The position numbers were made by a program, and so were the translations under genes. Under the pieces are notes generated by a model. That model ran no database searches. It saw nothing but the letters and a program-made list of their open reading frames with translations, and was not told where the DNA came from. A DNA stretch of 64,000 bases from Streptacidiphilus fuscans (lineage in GTDB: Bacteria > Actinomycetota > Actinomycetes > Streptomycetales > Streptomycetaceae), in the NCBI RefSeq assembly GCF_015690355.1, contig NZ_JADPRT010000014.1, positions 124,001 through 188,000 on the forward strand, written 5' to 3'. Positions 33,538 to 40,870 of this stretch are shown here, piece by piece (within the stretch, counting starts at the first letter, position 1; each line of letters starts with the position of its first letter).

Positions 33538-33670
33538 CCGGGAGGCGGGCCACCACGTGCCCGCCTAGGGTGACGGCTGAGGCGACTCGGCCTCGCCCCG
33601 CCCCGCCCCGCGCGGGCCAACGGTTCGCCCGCCGCGCTCGGCGCGGCCCCGATGTCCGTGGAGCAGATTC

Positions 33671-34228
33671 ATGACTTCCGTCACCCGCAGTGAACTCACC
33701 GGCGACTACGTCCTCGACCCCGCGCACACCCAGATCGGCTTCGTGGCGCGCCACGCCATGGTGACCAAGGTGCGCGGCGCGTTCAACAAGTTCGAGGGCA
33801 CCGCCCACCTCGACGGCGAGAACCCGGCCAACTCGACGGTGCGGGTGAGCATCCAGGCCGACAGCATCGACACCCGCAACGAGCAGCGCGACGGCCACCT
33901 GCGCACCAACGACTTCCTCGACGCGCCCAACCACCCGCAGATCACCTTCGTCTCGACCAGCGTCCGCCAGGTCGAGAACGACCGCTACGAGGTGACCGGC
34001 GATCTCACCATCAAGGGCGTGTCCAAGTCGCTGACCATCCCGTTCGAGTTCCAGGGCGCCGTCATGGACCCGATGAACAACTTCCGTGTGGGCCTTGAGG
34101 GTTCGGTGACCATCAACCGCAAGGAGTTCGGCCTGACCTGGAACGCGGCCCTGGAGGGCGGCGGCGTCCTGGTCGGCGAGAAGGTGGTCCTGGAGTTCGA
34201 GATCTCCGCCGTCCGCCAGTCGTCCTGA
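33671..34228 (+). CDS. YceI-family lipid-binding protein
   Basis: A 185-residue YceI protein (lipocalin-like beta-barrel binding polyisoprenoids). It has DYVLDPAHTQIGFVARHAMVTKVRGAFNKFEG near residue 9, NSTVRVSIQADSIDTRNEQRDGHLRTNDFLD, and GDLTIKGVSKSLTIPFE. No signal peptide is present, as in most actinobacterial YceI proteins. GGAG precedes the ATG. It appears monocistronic, with a large hairpin downstream. Confidence 0.93.
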   Translation: MTSVTRSELTGDYVLDPAHTQIGFVARHAMVTKVRGAFNKFEGTAHLDGENPANSTVRVSIQADSIDTRNEQRDGHLRTNDFLDAPNHPQITFVSTSVRQVENDRYEVTGDLTIKGVSKSLTIPFEFQGAVMDPMNNFRVGLEGSVTINRKEFGLTWNAALEGGGVLVGEKVVLEFEISAVRQSS

Positions 34229-34288
34229 CCGGCCGCCCGCCGCCCACCCTCCCGCCGGAATCCACCGGAATCAGCCGGAGATGTCCCC

Positions 34289-34346
34289 ACGTCCGCCCTG
34301 CGCAGCGTCGGATGCCACGACGTCACACACCGCGCAGGGCGGACGT
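34289..34346. terminator. Bidirectional long-loop hairpin
   Basis: Perfect 15-bp arms ACGTCCGCCCTGCGC and GCGCAGGGCGGACGT separated by 28 bases, between convergent yceI-like and GlxA-type genes. The right arm is within the last codons of the regulator gene. Confidence 0.7.
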
Positions 34347-35288
34347 CGTCCTGCCCGTGCGCTCACGCAGCAGCACCCGCAGCGTGTTGGCGTTCTCGTA
34401 GCCGACCCGGCGGGCGATCACCTCCAGCGACAGGTCCGTGGTCCGCAGCAGGTGGGAGGCCTGCTCGACGCGCAGGTCCTGGACGAAGCGGATCGGCGAG
34501 GTGCCGAGCACCCGCTGCACCGAACGCTGCAGGGTCCGGTTGCTCACTCCCAACGCCTGCGCGGCCTCCGGGATCGAGACCGGCTGCGCCAGCCGTTCCC
34601 GCACCCAGCGCTCGAACGCGGCGACCGTGGGGTCGTTCTGCGCGAGCGCGCTCGGGATCGTGTAGGCGGACTGCGAGGGCCGCTCGTCGATCACCAGGTA
34701 CCGGGCGACCAGATCGGCCAGCGCCGGACTCCCGGCCCGCACCACCGAGAGTGCCAGGTCGACATGCCCGAACGCCGCGCCCGCGGTGGTCACCCCACCG
34801 CAGCTGACCAGCATCCGGCTCTGGTCCAGCTCGACCTCCGGGTACCGGTCGCGGAACACCGGAGCCAGCCACCAACTCGTCGTCGCCCGCAGCCCGCCGA
34901 GGACACCCGCCTCTGCCAGCAGGAAGGTGCCGGTGCACGCCGACGCGATCGGCAGCCCGCGGCCGGCCGCGTCCGCCACCAACTCCCGTACCGGGGCGAG
35001 GGCTTCGGAGCCGACGGCGGCGAGCAACGCGTCCGGGCGGCGTTCGCCGAGCGCCGGGACGACCAGCAGGTCGGCCTCGTCGACGTGGTCGATCGGAGCG
35101 GTCTCGACCAGATGCCCGGCGCCCGTTCGGATCTGCGGCGCGAAGCCGACGGTCGTCACCGTCCACTGCGGCCCGGCGCTGCGCGCCTCGTCCGCCTCGG
35201 CCATGGCATTGGCGCCGTCGAGCACGTCGAGGACCGCCGCGAGCCCGGAGTCGAACACTCCGTCGTAGACAAGAACCGCCACCTTCAT
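34323..35288 (-). CDS. GlxA-family transcriptional regulator (DJ-1/PfpI domain plus AraC HTH)
   Basis: A 321-residue regulator. Residues 1-165 form a DJ-1/PfpI-like domain (MKVAVLVYDGVFDSGLAAVLDVL; the ACTGTFLLAEAG elbow holds the usual Cys). Residues about 215-315 carry two AraC-type helix-turn-helix motifs (ISIPEAAQALGVSNRTLQRSVQRVLGTSP-like and LSLEVIARRVGYENANTLRVLLRERTG). The ATG at 35288 starts exactly where the family begins. A striking 33-bp dyad abuts the start codon and suggests autoregulation, possibly also controlling the divergent monooxygenase gene. Confidence 0.9.
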   Translation of the reverse strand: MKVAVLVYDGVFDSGLAAVLDVLDGANAMAEADEARSAGPQWTVTTVGFAPQIRTGAGHLVETAPIDHVDEADLLVVPALGERRPDALLAAVGSEALAPVRELVADAAGRGLPIASACTGTFLLAEAGVLGGLRATTSWWLAPVFRDRYPEVELDQSRMLVSCGGVTTAGAAFGHVDLALSVVRAGSPALADLVARYLVIDERPSQSAYTIPSALAQNDPTVAAFERWVRERLAQPVSIPEAAQALGVSNRTLQRSVQRVLGTSPIRFVQDLRVEQASHLLRTTDLSLEVIARRVGYENANTLRVLLRERTGRTTSALRGV

Positions 35289-35321
35289 GGCGGAAACCCT
35301 ATCAATGATGTCGTTTCTGCC
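35289..35321. promoter_or_regulatory. 33-bp dyad operator at the GlxA-type gene start
   Basis: GGCGGAAAC, three bases, ATCA-A-TGAT, three bases, GTTTCTGCC. The outer arms (one mismatch) and the inner ATCA/TGAT share one centre at 35305. It occupies the leader directly upstream of the regulator's ATG, including the place of its ribosome site, and lies 78 bases from the divergent monooxygenase gene. Confidence 0.7.
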
Positions 35322-35398
35322 ACTGATCATGCTCCCGGCCCCGGCCATAGGTTCATGACCGCACCCCGCACCACAGCACACACAAGGAGTGAATCCGA

Positions 35399-35695
35399 AT
35401 GACGATCGGTCTGCTAGCACGCATCGAGGCCAAGCCCGAGTTCGCCGACCAGGTCGCGGCACTGCTGACCAACGCAGCCGCGCTCGCCGAGCAGGAGCCC
35501 CACACCCTCACCTGGTACGCCTTCCGCGAGGGCCCGACCACCTTCGGCATCTTCGACACCTTCGCGGACGAGGAGGGCCGCCAGGCCCACCTCCAGGGCA
35601 GGATCGCGGCAGCACTGATGGACTCGGCGCCGACCATGCTGGCCGGCACTCCGGTCATCACGCCGGTCGACGTCCTCGCCACCAAGGGCCGCTGA
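35399..35695 (+). CDS. Antibiotic-biosynthesis-monooxygenase (ABM/YgiN) family protein
   Basis: A 98-residue ABM-domain protein, a dimeric ferredoxin-like fold: TIGLLARIEAKPEFADQVAALL, then HTLTWYAFREGPTTFGIFDTFADEEGRQAHLQGRIAAAL. Members oxidise quinols or aromatic polyketides or act as stress-related enzymes without cofactors. AAGGAG precedes the ATG. It is divergent from the GlxA-type regulator and shares its operator region, so it may be the regulated target. Confidence 0.88.
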   Translation: MTIGLLARIEAKPEFADQVAALLTNAAALAEQEPHTLTWYAFREGPTTFGIFDTFADEEGRQAHLQGRIAAALMDSAPTMLAGTPVITPVDVLATKGR

Positions 35696-35708
35696 GCCGC
35701 TGACGTGC

Positions 35709-35751
35709 GGTCCGGGATCCGCCCCACCCCCGAGAGGGCGGATCCCGGACC
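35709..35751 (+). terminator. Terminator after ABM gene
   Basis: Perfect 16-bp hairpin GGTCCGGGATCCGCCC / GGGCGGATCCCGGACC with an 11-base loop, 13 bases after the stop. Confidence 0.88.
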
Positions 35752-35792
35752 TTCCCCCAACTCCCCCTTGATGGAGGAGTCTTGCGCAAAAC

Positions 35793-35809
35793 GGTTTGCG
35801 ATGCAAACC
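35793..35809. promoter_or_regulatory. Operator upstream of membrane protein/regulator pair
   Basis: Dyad GGTTTGC-GAT-GCAAACC in an AT-rich stretch 33 bases before the membrane protein start, just after a TTGCGCAA palindrome (35782-35789). The downstream operon encodes a winged-helix regulator, the obvious candidate to bind it. Confidence 0.55.
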
Positions 35810-35841
35810 TGATGGCACAACAAATTGGGGGAGTTACAACC

Positions 35842-36591
35842 ATGGTGAACGATCCACACCACGATTCGCCCGCAGAACTCCTGGCCGCCGCGACGTCCGC
35901 GAGCAGGCTGACCCGGGCCGCCCGGCACGGGTTCTGGTTCCCGCTGGTCGTCTTCGGCCTGCTCGTGATCTGCGCCGCGCCGCTGTACCTGTTCAACGTG
36001 CCCGTCTGCCTGCACGGGGGCGCCGTCTGCCTCGTCGTCATCCACGGCGACGCCGTGCCCGCCGGCTCGCTCGGCATCTCGCTCTACTGGGCGATCGCCG
36101 CCAGCCTCGGCTACGCCGTGACGTTGGGCTTCTACCTGCTCCGCGCCCGACGCGTCGGCGTCGCCGGTCGGATCTGGCCCTATCTGGTGGTGGGGCTCGT
36201 CCTGCTCGCCGTCACCGTCCTCGCCACGCCCGAGGTGAGCCGCCACATCATGCACGGAAGCCTGCTGAACATGCCCGGCGACGTGGGGATCCGCGGCATG
36301 ACACCGCTGTTGGCCCTGGCGCTCGGCCTGTTCGTCCTGGCCCGGCTCGAACGCAGCGTTCCGCTGGCGGGATTCGCCGTACTCTTCCTCGTCGTGGCCC
36401 TGATCTCCAACCTCTACGACGTCGAGAACCAGACCCCACTGATCGGCTGGACGCCGTCCGCGGCTTGGATGTGGGTCCCGAACCTCTGGCTCGCCGGATT
36501 CACGTTGCTGCTCGGCGGTCTGGGCTTCGGCCTGACGTCGGTCCGGCGCAACCGTGCCCGCATCCTGTCGGCCCAGGGGCAGCCGACGTGA
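35842..36591 (+). CDS. Polytopic membrane protein of unknown function
   Basis: A 249-residue protein with about six hydrophobic segments (starting FWFPLVVFGLLVICAAPLYLF). The loop after the first has two cysteines (VPVCLHGGAVCLVVIHGD). No family beyond 'actinobacterial membrane protein' is recognised. The ATG follows GGGGGAG. The gene ends in a GTGA overlap with a winged-helix regulator, so the two are translationally coupled. Such pairs commonly form a membrane effector with its own repressor, but the function is unknown. Confidence 0.8.
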   Translation: MVNDPHHDSPAELLAAATSASRLTRAARHGFWFPLVVFGLLVICAAPLYLFNVPVCLHGGAVCLVVIHGDAVPAGSLGISLYWAIAASLGYAVTLGFYLLRARRVGVAGRIWPYLVVGLVLLAVTVLATPEVSRHIMHGSLLNMPGDVGIRGMTPLLALALGLFVLARLERSVPLAGFAVLFLVVALISNLYDVENQTPLIGWTPSAAWMWVPNLWLAGFTLLLGGLGFGLTSVRRNRARILSAQGQPT

Positions 36592-36938
36592 CCGACGACG
36601 ACCGGAGCGGCGAGGACCCGTACAGCCACCCCACCCAGAGCCTGGACGACACCGTCCACCAGCGCGCCCGCCTCGGCATCCTCGCGGTGCTGCACGAGTC
36701 GGCCAGGGTCGAGTTCACCTTCCTCCGCGAGGCGCTCGACCTCACCGCGGGCAACCTCTCCCGCCATCTCCAGGTGCTGGAGGAGGCCGGACTGATCGAG
36801 GTCGACAAGGGCTACGAGGGTCGCCGCGCCCGCACCTGGGTCCGGATCACCAAGAAGGGGCGCGCCGCGTTCCTCGCGGAGATCTCGCACCTCAAGGAGC
36901 TCATCCGGCGCGTCGACGACGCGGCCGAACTATCGTGA
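36588..36938 (+). CDS. Winged-helix transcriptional regulator (HTH_34 type)
   Basis: A 116-residue one-domain regulator: LDDTVHQRARLGILAVLHESARVEFTFLREALDLTAGNLSRHLQVLEEAGLIEVDKGYEGRR spans the winged helix, followed by TWVRITKKGRAAFLAEISHL. It resembles the small PadR/MarR-like 'transcriptional regulator' proteins that repress a co-transcribed membrane protein. The GTG start overlaps the upstream stop by four bases. The candidate operator is the dyad at 35793-35809. Confidence 0.87.
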   Translation: MTDDDRSGEDPYSHPTQSLDDTVHQRARLGILAVLHESARVEFTFLREALDLTAGNLSRHLQVLEEAGLIEVDKGYEGRRARTWVRITKKGRAAFLAEISHLKELIRRVDDAAELS

Positions 36939-36982
36939 GGGGCGCAGCACACACCGTCAGCCCGTGAAAGTGGTGACCGCGC

Positions 36983-37648
36983 ATGCCCGTCGCCGCAAGC
37001 GCCTCCTCCGGCAGCGTCCGCCGTCCGCTCTTCGCTCGGCTCTGGTCCCGCGTCGCCGGTCCGGCGCTGGACCGGGCCGGGATCGGCGACCACCGCGCAC
37101 GCCTGCTCGCCGGACTGTCGGGGACGGTGGTGGAGATCGGCGCCGGGAACGGGCTGAACTTCCCGTACTACCCGCCCACCGTCACCCGCGTCCTCGCCGT
37201 CGAGCCGGAGGAACAACTGCGCGCGCTGGCCACCGAGTCCGCGCGCACCGCACCGGTCCCGGTCGAGGTGGTGGCGGGCAGTGCGGAGGCGCTCCCTGCG
37301 GACGACGCGTCCGTCGACGCGGTCGTGGTCTGTCTGGTGCTCTGCTCGGTCCCCGACCAGGCGGCGGCGCTGGCCGAGGCCCGCCGGGTGCTCAAGCCCG
37401 GCGGGCAGCTGCGCTTCTTCGAGCACGTGCGAGCCGAGTCCCCGGCGATGCGCCGGGTCCAGCGGGCCGTGGACGCGACCTTCTGGCCGCTGCTCTGCGG
37501 CGGCTGCCACACCGGCCGCGACACCCGCTCCGCGATCGACGCGGCGGGCTTCGCCCTCACCGACGTCCGCACCTTCACCTTCCCCGACACCCGGCTCCCC
37601 TCCCCCGCCGGTCGGCACATCCTGGGCGCCGCGCAGCGCACGGACTGA
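36983..37648 (+). CDS. Class I SAM-dependent methyltransferase (METTL7-like)
   Basis: A 221-residue methyltransferase: GTVVEIGAGNGLNFPYYPPTVTRVLAVEPE (motif I), then SVDAVVVCLVLCSVPDQAAALAEARRVLKPGGQLRFFEHVRAE. The FWPLLCGGCHTGRDT segment is typical of the METTL7/UbiE-like branch acting on small or lipid substrates. The substrate is unknown. It lies 44 bases after the regulator and may be in the same transcript. Confidence 0.88.
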   Translation: MPVAASASSGSVRRPLFARLWSRVAGPALDRAGIGDHRARLLAGLSGTVVEIGAGNGLNFPYYPPTVTRVLAVEPEEQLRALATESARTAPVPVEVVAGSAEALPADDASVDAVVVCLVLCSVPDQAAALAEARRVLKPGGQLRFFEHVRAESPAMRRVQRAVDATFWPLLCGGCHTGRDTRSAIDAAGFALTDVRTFTFPDTRLPSPAGRHILGAAQRTD

Positions 37649-37715
37649 ATCTTCTGATCGTCCGGACATCCGCATGCAACCCTTCTGCCTGCCGTCGCAT
37701 TAGACAGGTGAGAAG

Positions 37716-37726
37716 GGAGGTGATCC
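37716..37726 (+). promoter_or_regulatory. Extended Shine-Dalgarno of the truncated sigma gene
   Basis: GGAGGTGATCC, 11 bases exactly complementary to the 3' end of 16S rRNA, one base before the GTG start. This is far longer than other ribosome sites in the window and predicts very efficient initiation. Confidence 0.75.
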
Positions 37727-37727
37727 G

Positions 37728-37982
37728 GTGACGGAACACCAACGGGACGCCGAGTTCTGCGAGTTCGCAAGCACGCGCGTGCCCTGGCTGCGGCGCGTGG
37801 CCTATCTGCTCTGCGGCGACTGGCACCAGGCGGACGACCTGACGCAGACCGCGCTCACCAGGCTCTACCGGCACTGGCATCGCATCCACCGCCTGGACAA
37901 CCTCGACGGCTACGCCCGCACCACGCTCGTCAACGCCTTCCTCTCCGTCATGAGCCCGGACACGATGGGCTACGACGTCTAG
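37728..37982 (+). CDS. Truncated SigE-family ECF sigma factor (region 2 only)
   Basis: An 84-residue protein that begins like SigE-family ECF sigma factors: FCEFASTRVPWLRRVAYLLCGDWHQADDLTQTALTRLYRHWHRI is region 2, and GYARTTLVNAFLS is the end of region 2.4. The family is normally about 165-175 residues, with region 4 for the -35 box. Here the reading frame leaves the family after NAFLS and stops 11 residues later, and no region 4 exists in any frame before the terminator 15 bases on. It is either a decayed gene or a sigma fragment that could bind core polymerase. The perfect ribosome site argues it is still translated. Confidence 0.75.
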   Translation: MTEHQRDAEFCEFASTRVPWLRRVAYLLCGDWHQADDLTQTALTRLYRHWHRIHRLDNLDGYARTTLVNAFLSVMSPDTMGYDV

Positions 37983-37995
37983 CCCACACCGAAAC

Positions 37996-38037
37996 GGCTC
38001 CGTCCTCTCCCGTCGGGGGGCGGGAGAGGACGGAGCC
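37996..38037 (+). terminator. Terminator after truncated sigma gene
   Basis: Perfect 17-bp hairpin GGCTCCGTCCTCTCCCG / CGGGAGAGGACGGAGCC with an eight-base loop. Confidence 0.9.
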
Positions 38038-38113
38038 ACCACTCGCATCAACCGTCACTCCATTGGCTGCCATCCTGCTCGAACCGCCGACCGTCCGCCA
38101 CGCCCCGACTACG

Positions 38114-38239
38114 ATGCCCGACAAGGACGACCACGAGGCTCGCGACATGTCGTGCCCGGCCTGCGGCAGCTCGGCCACCTACCAGGTGATGAGCGGCCGT
38201 TGGGGCTGCACCAACTGCGGAGCCACCTGGAGCGGATGA
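38114..38239 (+). CDS. Zinc-ribbon microprotein (41 residues)
   Basis: A tiny open frame with two zinc knuckles: SCPACGSSATYQVMSGRWGC then TNCGATW, i.e. C-x2-C-x14-C-x2-C. That cysteine pattern in only 41 residues is unlikely by chance. The ATG at 38114 lacks a ribosome site; an internal ATG at 38147 after GAGG would give a 30-residue form that still holds all four cysteines. Its stop overlaps the region of the next small gene, also cysteine-rich. The function is unknown; such ribbons bind nucleic acid or protein partners. Confidence 0.6.
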   Translation: MPDKDDHEARDMSCPACGSSATYQVMSGRWGCTNCGATWSG

Positions 38240-38250
38240 CGGAGGGCGCG

Positions 38251-38448
38251 ATGCAGCACGCGTGCGGAACCTGCGGTCAACCCGCGGTCATCATCGACCG
38301 CGACACCCGGAGCCCCTGGTGCCTGCCGTGCGCCACCGACCTGTTCCGGACCGGCGACCCGGTCACCGACTACCTGCCCCTCGACGGGGCCGAGGCCTAC
38401 GCCGATCTCCTCGCCAGAGGGACGAGCAGCACGCTGCGTTTCCGGTGA
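38251..38448 (+). CDS. Small cysteine-rich zinc-ribbon protein (65 residues)
   Basis: A 65-residue protein starting MQHACGTCGQPAVI and continuing DTRSPWCLPCATDLFR: C-x2-C-x16-C-x2-C, a zinc ribbon. The ATG at 38251 has GGAGG five bases upstream. An alternative ATG at 38236 overlaps the stop of the preceding microprotein (ATGA) and would add five residues. The pair looks co-transcribed. The function is unknown. Confidence 0.65.
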   Translation: MQHACGTCGQPAVIIDRDTRSPWCLPCATDLFRTGDPVTDYLPLDGAEAYADLLARGTSSTLRFR

Positions 38449-38470
38449 GCGGTGAGTATTGAGCGGTGAC

Positions 38471-38508
38471 GTGAGGCCCCGACCTGCCGGAGCAGAGCGG
38501 GACCTCAC
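38471..38508. terminator. Terminator between zinc-ribbon genes and VKOR gene
   Basis: Hairpin GTGAGG-C-CCCG / CGGG-A-CCTCAC, one internal mismatch and a 16-base loop, between convergent genes. Confidence 0.6.
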
Positions 38509-38523
38509 GACGTCCGTCGCGTC

Positions 38524-39216
38524 CTACATGTGCGTCGACCAGTACCACCAGAACCGGTTCAGCACCAGCAGCACGATCACCGCGTACCCCGCGACCGGGA
38601 CCACCCACGCCCAACGCACGCCCGTGCGCTGGACCCACGCCCGCGCGCCGCTCGGAAGCGGGAGGGTTCCCGTGCGGAGGTTGTGGACGGTGGTGAACCA
38701 GAACAGCGGGATCGTGGCCGTCCAGACGACGATGCAGTACGGGCAGACCGCGCCGATCGAGTAGAGCGTCTGGTCGATCAGCCAGCAGACGAAGCCAATC
38801 CCGAACAGCGTCCCGGCCTGGAGGCCGAGCCAGAACCAGCGGGGCAGGCGGACGCCGGTCAGAGCGACGACGCCGATGGTGACGACCACCGCGAAGGCCC
38901 CCACGCCGATCAGCGAGTTGGGGAAGCCGAAGGCGGACGCCTGCGCGGTGCGCATCACCGAGCCGCAGCTGATGATTGGGTTGATGTTGCAGCTCGGGGT
39001 GTAGTGCGGGTTCTCCAGCAGCCGGATCTTCTCCAGCGTCAGCGTGATCGCGGCGGCCAGGCCCAGCGCGCCGGCGACGAGCAGCAGCCAGGCGTAGCCG
39101 CGCGTCGCGCCCACCCGGTGGGTGATCCAGCTGCCGTCGCCGGCCCCGACACCAGACCCGCCGCTGGGCCCGACACCAGCCCCGGCCGCAGGCGCGGCCG
39201 TGAGTTCGGGGTTCAT
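38524..39216 (-). CDS. Vitamin K epoxide reductase (VKOR) family membrane protein
   Basis: A 230-residue bacterial VKOR homologue with about five helices. The redox pairs are visible: outer-loop Cys 76 and Cys 84 (SCNINPIISCGSV) and the quinone-site CPYC at 158-161. In actinobacteria VKOR reoxidises DsbA-like proteins and passes electrons to menaquinone. The Gly/Ala-rich first 30 residues are probably cytoplasmic. It begins 19 bases after the DsbA-like gene, forming a complete disulfide-forming operon. Confidence 0.93.
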   Translation of the reverse strand: MNPELTAAPAAGAGVGPSGGSGVGAGDGSWITHRVGATRGYAWLLLVAGALGLAAAITLTLEKIRLLENPHYTPSCNINPIISCGSVMRTAQASAFGFPNSLIGVGAFAVVVTIGVVALTGVRLPRWFWLGLQAGTLFGIGFVCWLIDQTLYSIGAVCPYCIVVWTATIPLFWFTTVHNLRTGTLPLPSGARAWVQRTGVRWAWVVPVAGYAVIVLLVLNRFWWYWSTHM

Positions 39217-39235
39217 CCTCGTCTGCTCCCGCCCA

Positions 39236-40069
39236 CTACTTGTTCGCGCCGACGGCTTGCTGGACCAGGCTCGTGTACTGCGCCGGGGTCACCGCGTTGC
39301 CGCTGCTGTCGAAGACGTTGAGCACCTGCCCGTCGAGCTTGAGCGTGGGCGTGCCCTGGATGCCGCTGCTGTTGAAGGCGTCGGAGACCTTCTGCGCCCA
39401 CGGCGCGTAGACGCGGTTCTCGACGTCCTTGGTGAACTGGGGGGTCACCAGGCCGGGCACCTTCTTGGCCAGGTCGAGCAGGGTGTTGAGGTTGCCGAAA
39501 CCGTCCGTCTCCTCGGAGGGCTGGTTGGCGTAGAGGACGTCGTGGAACGCCTTGAACGCCGTCGGGCCGCCGTCGTTGAGCGCGGCGCCCGCGACCTCCA
39601 GGGCGTCCATCGAGCCGGTGCCACCCAGGTTGTTGTCCAGGAACGTGGCCAGGTGGTACTGGATCTTGTACGTGCCGTTGTCGGCGAGCTGCTTGATGGT
39701 CGGGCCGTCGGCCTTCTCCAGCTTGTCGCAGACCGGGCAGCGGAAGTCCTCCCACACGTCCAGCGTGTGCTTGGCGTTCGGGTTGCCGTAGACGATCACG
39801 GTCCCGTTCGGGCCGGACGCGTGTGCCGGGGTCACCAGCGGCTGGTTCGCCCCGGCGCTGCCGCTCCCGCCACTACCGCCGCTGTTGCCGGCCACGGTGA
39901 CGGCCACCACCGCGCCGATGGCGACGACCGCGACGACGGCCGAGCCGATGCCGATCCGGCGGTTCCGGACCTGCTTGCGGGCCTGCGCCTCGCGCTCGTA
40001 CTGCAGTCGCTCACGCGCGGAAGCGGGCTTGTTGGCATGGGGGTTGTTGCGGTTCACGGTGTTGCTCAT
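39236..40069 (-). CDS. DsbA-like membrane-anchored thiol:disulfide oxidoreductase
   Basis: A 277-residue protein with a basic cytoplasmic start, one membrane helix (residues about 38-60), a Gly/Ser linker and an extracytoplasmic DsbA/thioredoxin_4 domain. The active site CPVC is at 111-114 (WEDFRCPVCDKLE), and the cis-proline loop is GIQGTPTLKLDG. It oxidises exported proteins and is recharged by the VKOR encoded next. GAGGA precedes the ATG at 40069. Confidence 0.93.
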   Translation of the reverse strand: MSNTVNRNNPHANKPASARERLQYEREAQARKQVRNRRIGIGSAVVAVVAIGAVVAVTVAGNSGGSGGSGSAGANQPLVTPAHASGPNGTVIVYGNPNAKHTLDVWEDFRCPVCDKLEKADGPTIKQLADNGTYKIQYHLATFLDNNLGGTGSMDALEVAGAALNDGGPTAFKAFHDVLYANQPSEETDGFGNLNTLLDLAKKVPGLVTPQFTKDVENRVYAPWAQKVSDAFNSSGIQGTPTLKLDGQVLNVFDSSGNAVTPAQYTSLVQQAVGANK

Positions 40070-40136
40070 GGCTGTCCTCACGGGAAAAGAAAAAGTGCGG
40101 GAAAAGGTGAGAGACAGGCCTGTTGCTGCGGCAATG

Positions 40137-40156
40137 CCGCGCGAAGAAACGCGCGG
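40137..40156 (-). terminator. Small hairpin between membrane protein and DsbA gene
   Basis: CCGCGCG-AAGAAA-CGCGCGG, a 7-bp stem with a six-base loop, in an A-rich 123-base gap. It may attenuate or end the upstream membrane-protein transcript. Confidence 0.45.
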
Positions 40157-40192
40157 ACGGAAAGCAAAGAAAAGCGGGTGACGCGACGCCGC

Positions 40193-40870
40193 TCAGCAGG
40201 CCTGAGCGAGCATCGGCGGGCCGCGACGCGGCGCGGTGCGCGGCAGCACGTCCTGCGGACCGCGTGCCTTGGAGCGGGGTGCGGGCAGCGGCGGTCGGGG
40301 GCCGCTCGGCTCAGGCAGCGCGACGGGGGCGGCCAGCCAGGCGAGCAGGGCGCGGACGCCGTGCCACCCGGTCAGCACCGTCACCCGGACCAGCGCGAAG
40401 AGGGCCGCCTCACCGCGGCGCAGCCACCACGCGGCGGCCAGCGCCAGCACCAGGTGGACCACGAGCAGCAGCATCGCCTGACCGCCGGTCAGGGCGACCA
40501 GCGCTGCGTGCGTCTGCTCGGTCAGCCCCAGCAGGCCGGGACGGATGGTCCCGCCGCCGCACGCCAGCACGCCCCAACCCGGCAGGCCCCCGTGCGCGGC
40601 GGCCGGGCCGGGCGGACAGCTCTGCTGGCCGGTGTTGAACAGGACGTTCATCCCGACCTGGAGCGGGACCAGAACAGCGACGATGCTCCGGTAGCCGCGC
40701 TCACCCGCGAAGAGCAGCAGGGCGACGACCAGGCTGCCGCCGAGGGCGAGGAGCGCGACGTCGACGGGGACCGGCTGCCCGGTCACCACCAGGCGCGCCC
40801 CGATCGGAAGCATGACGGAGAGCGCGGCGAACACCACCGCGCGCAGGAGCCTCAGTCCCCATCCGTCCAT
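40193..40870 (-). CDS. Polytopic membrane protein of unknown function
   Basis: A 225-residue protein with about five hydrophobic segments (LLRAVVFAALSVMLPIGARLVV, VALLALGGSLVVALLLFAG, SIVAVLVPLQVGMNVLF, TGGQAMLLLVVHLVLALAAAWWL, VRVTVLTGWHGVRALLAWL). Two cysteines lie in the loop between the third and fourth (QQSCPPG and LACGGG). The tail is proline- and basic-rich. I do not recognise a family. It lies upstream of the DsbA/VKOR pair, so its loop cysteines may be their substrate (inference). I chose the ATG at 40870; a longer frame adds 27 residues without support. Confidence 0.7.
   Translation of the reverse strand: MDGWGLRLLRAVVFAALSVMLPIGARLVVTGQPVPVDVALLALGGSLVVALLLFAGERGYRSIVAVLVPLQVGMNVLFNTGQQSCPPGPAAAHGGLPGWGVLACGGGTIRPGLLGLTEQTHAALVALTGGQAMLLLVVHLVLALAAAWWLRRGEAALFALVRVTVLTGWHGVRALLAWLAAPVALPEPSGPRPPLPAPRSKARGPQDVLPRTAPRRGPPMLAQAC

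Noticed and set aside
37668..37695. An autoregulatory ECF promoter (GCAACC...CGTC) before the truncated sigma gene
   Set aside because: Both half-motifs are present, but only 11 bases lie between AACC and CGTC, too short for the usual ECF spacing of about 15-17, so I did not annotate it.
36588..37982. A frameshifted full-length sigma factor
   Set aside because: I looked for region 4 in all three forward frames after NAFLS. The terminator begins within about 50 bases, leaving no room, so it is a true truncation rather than a frameshift.
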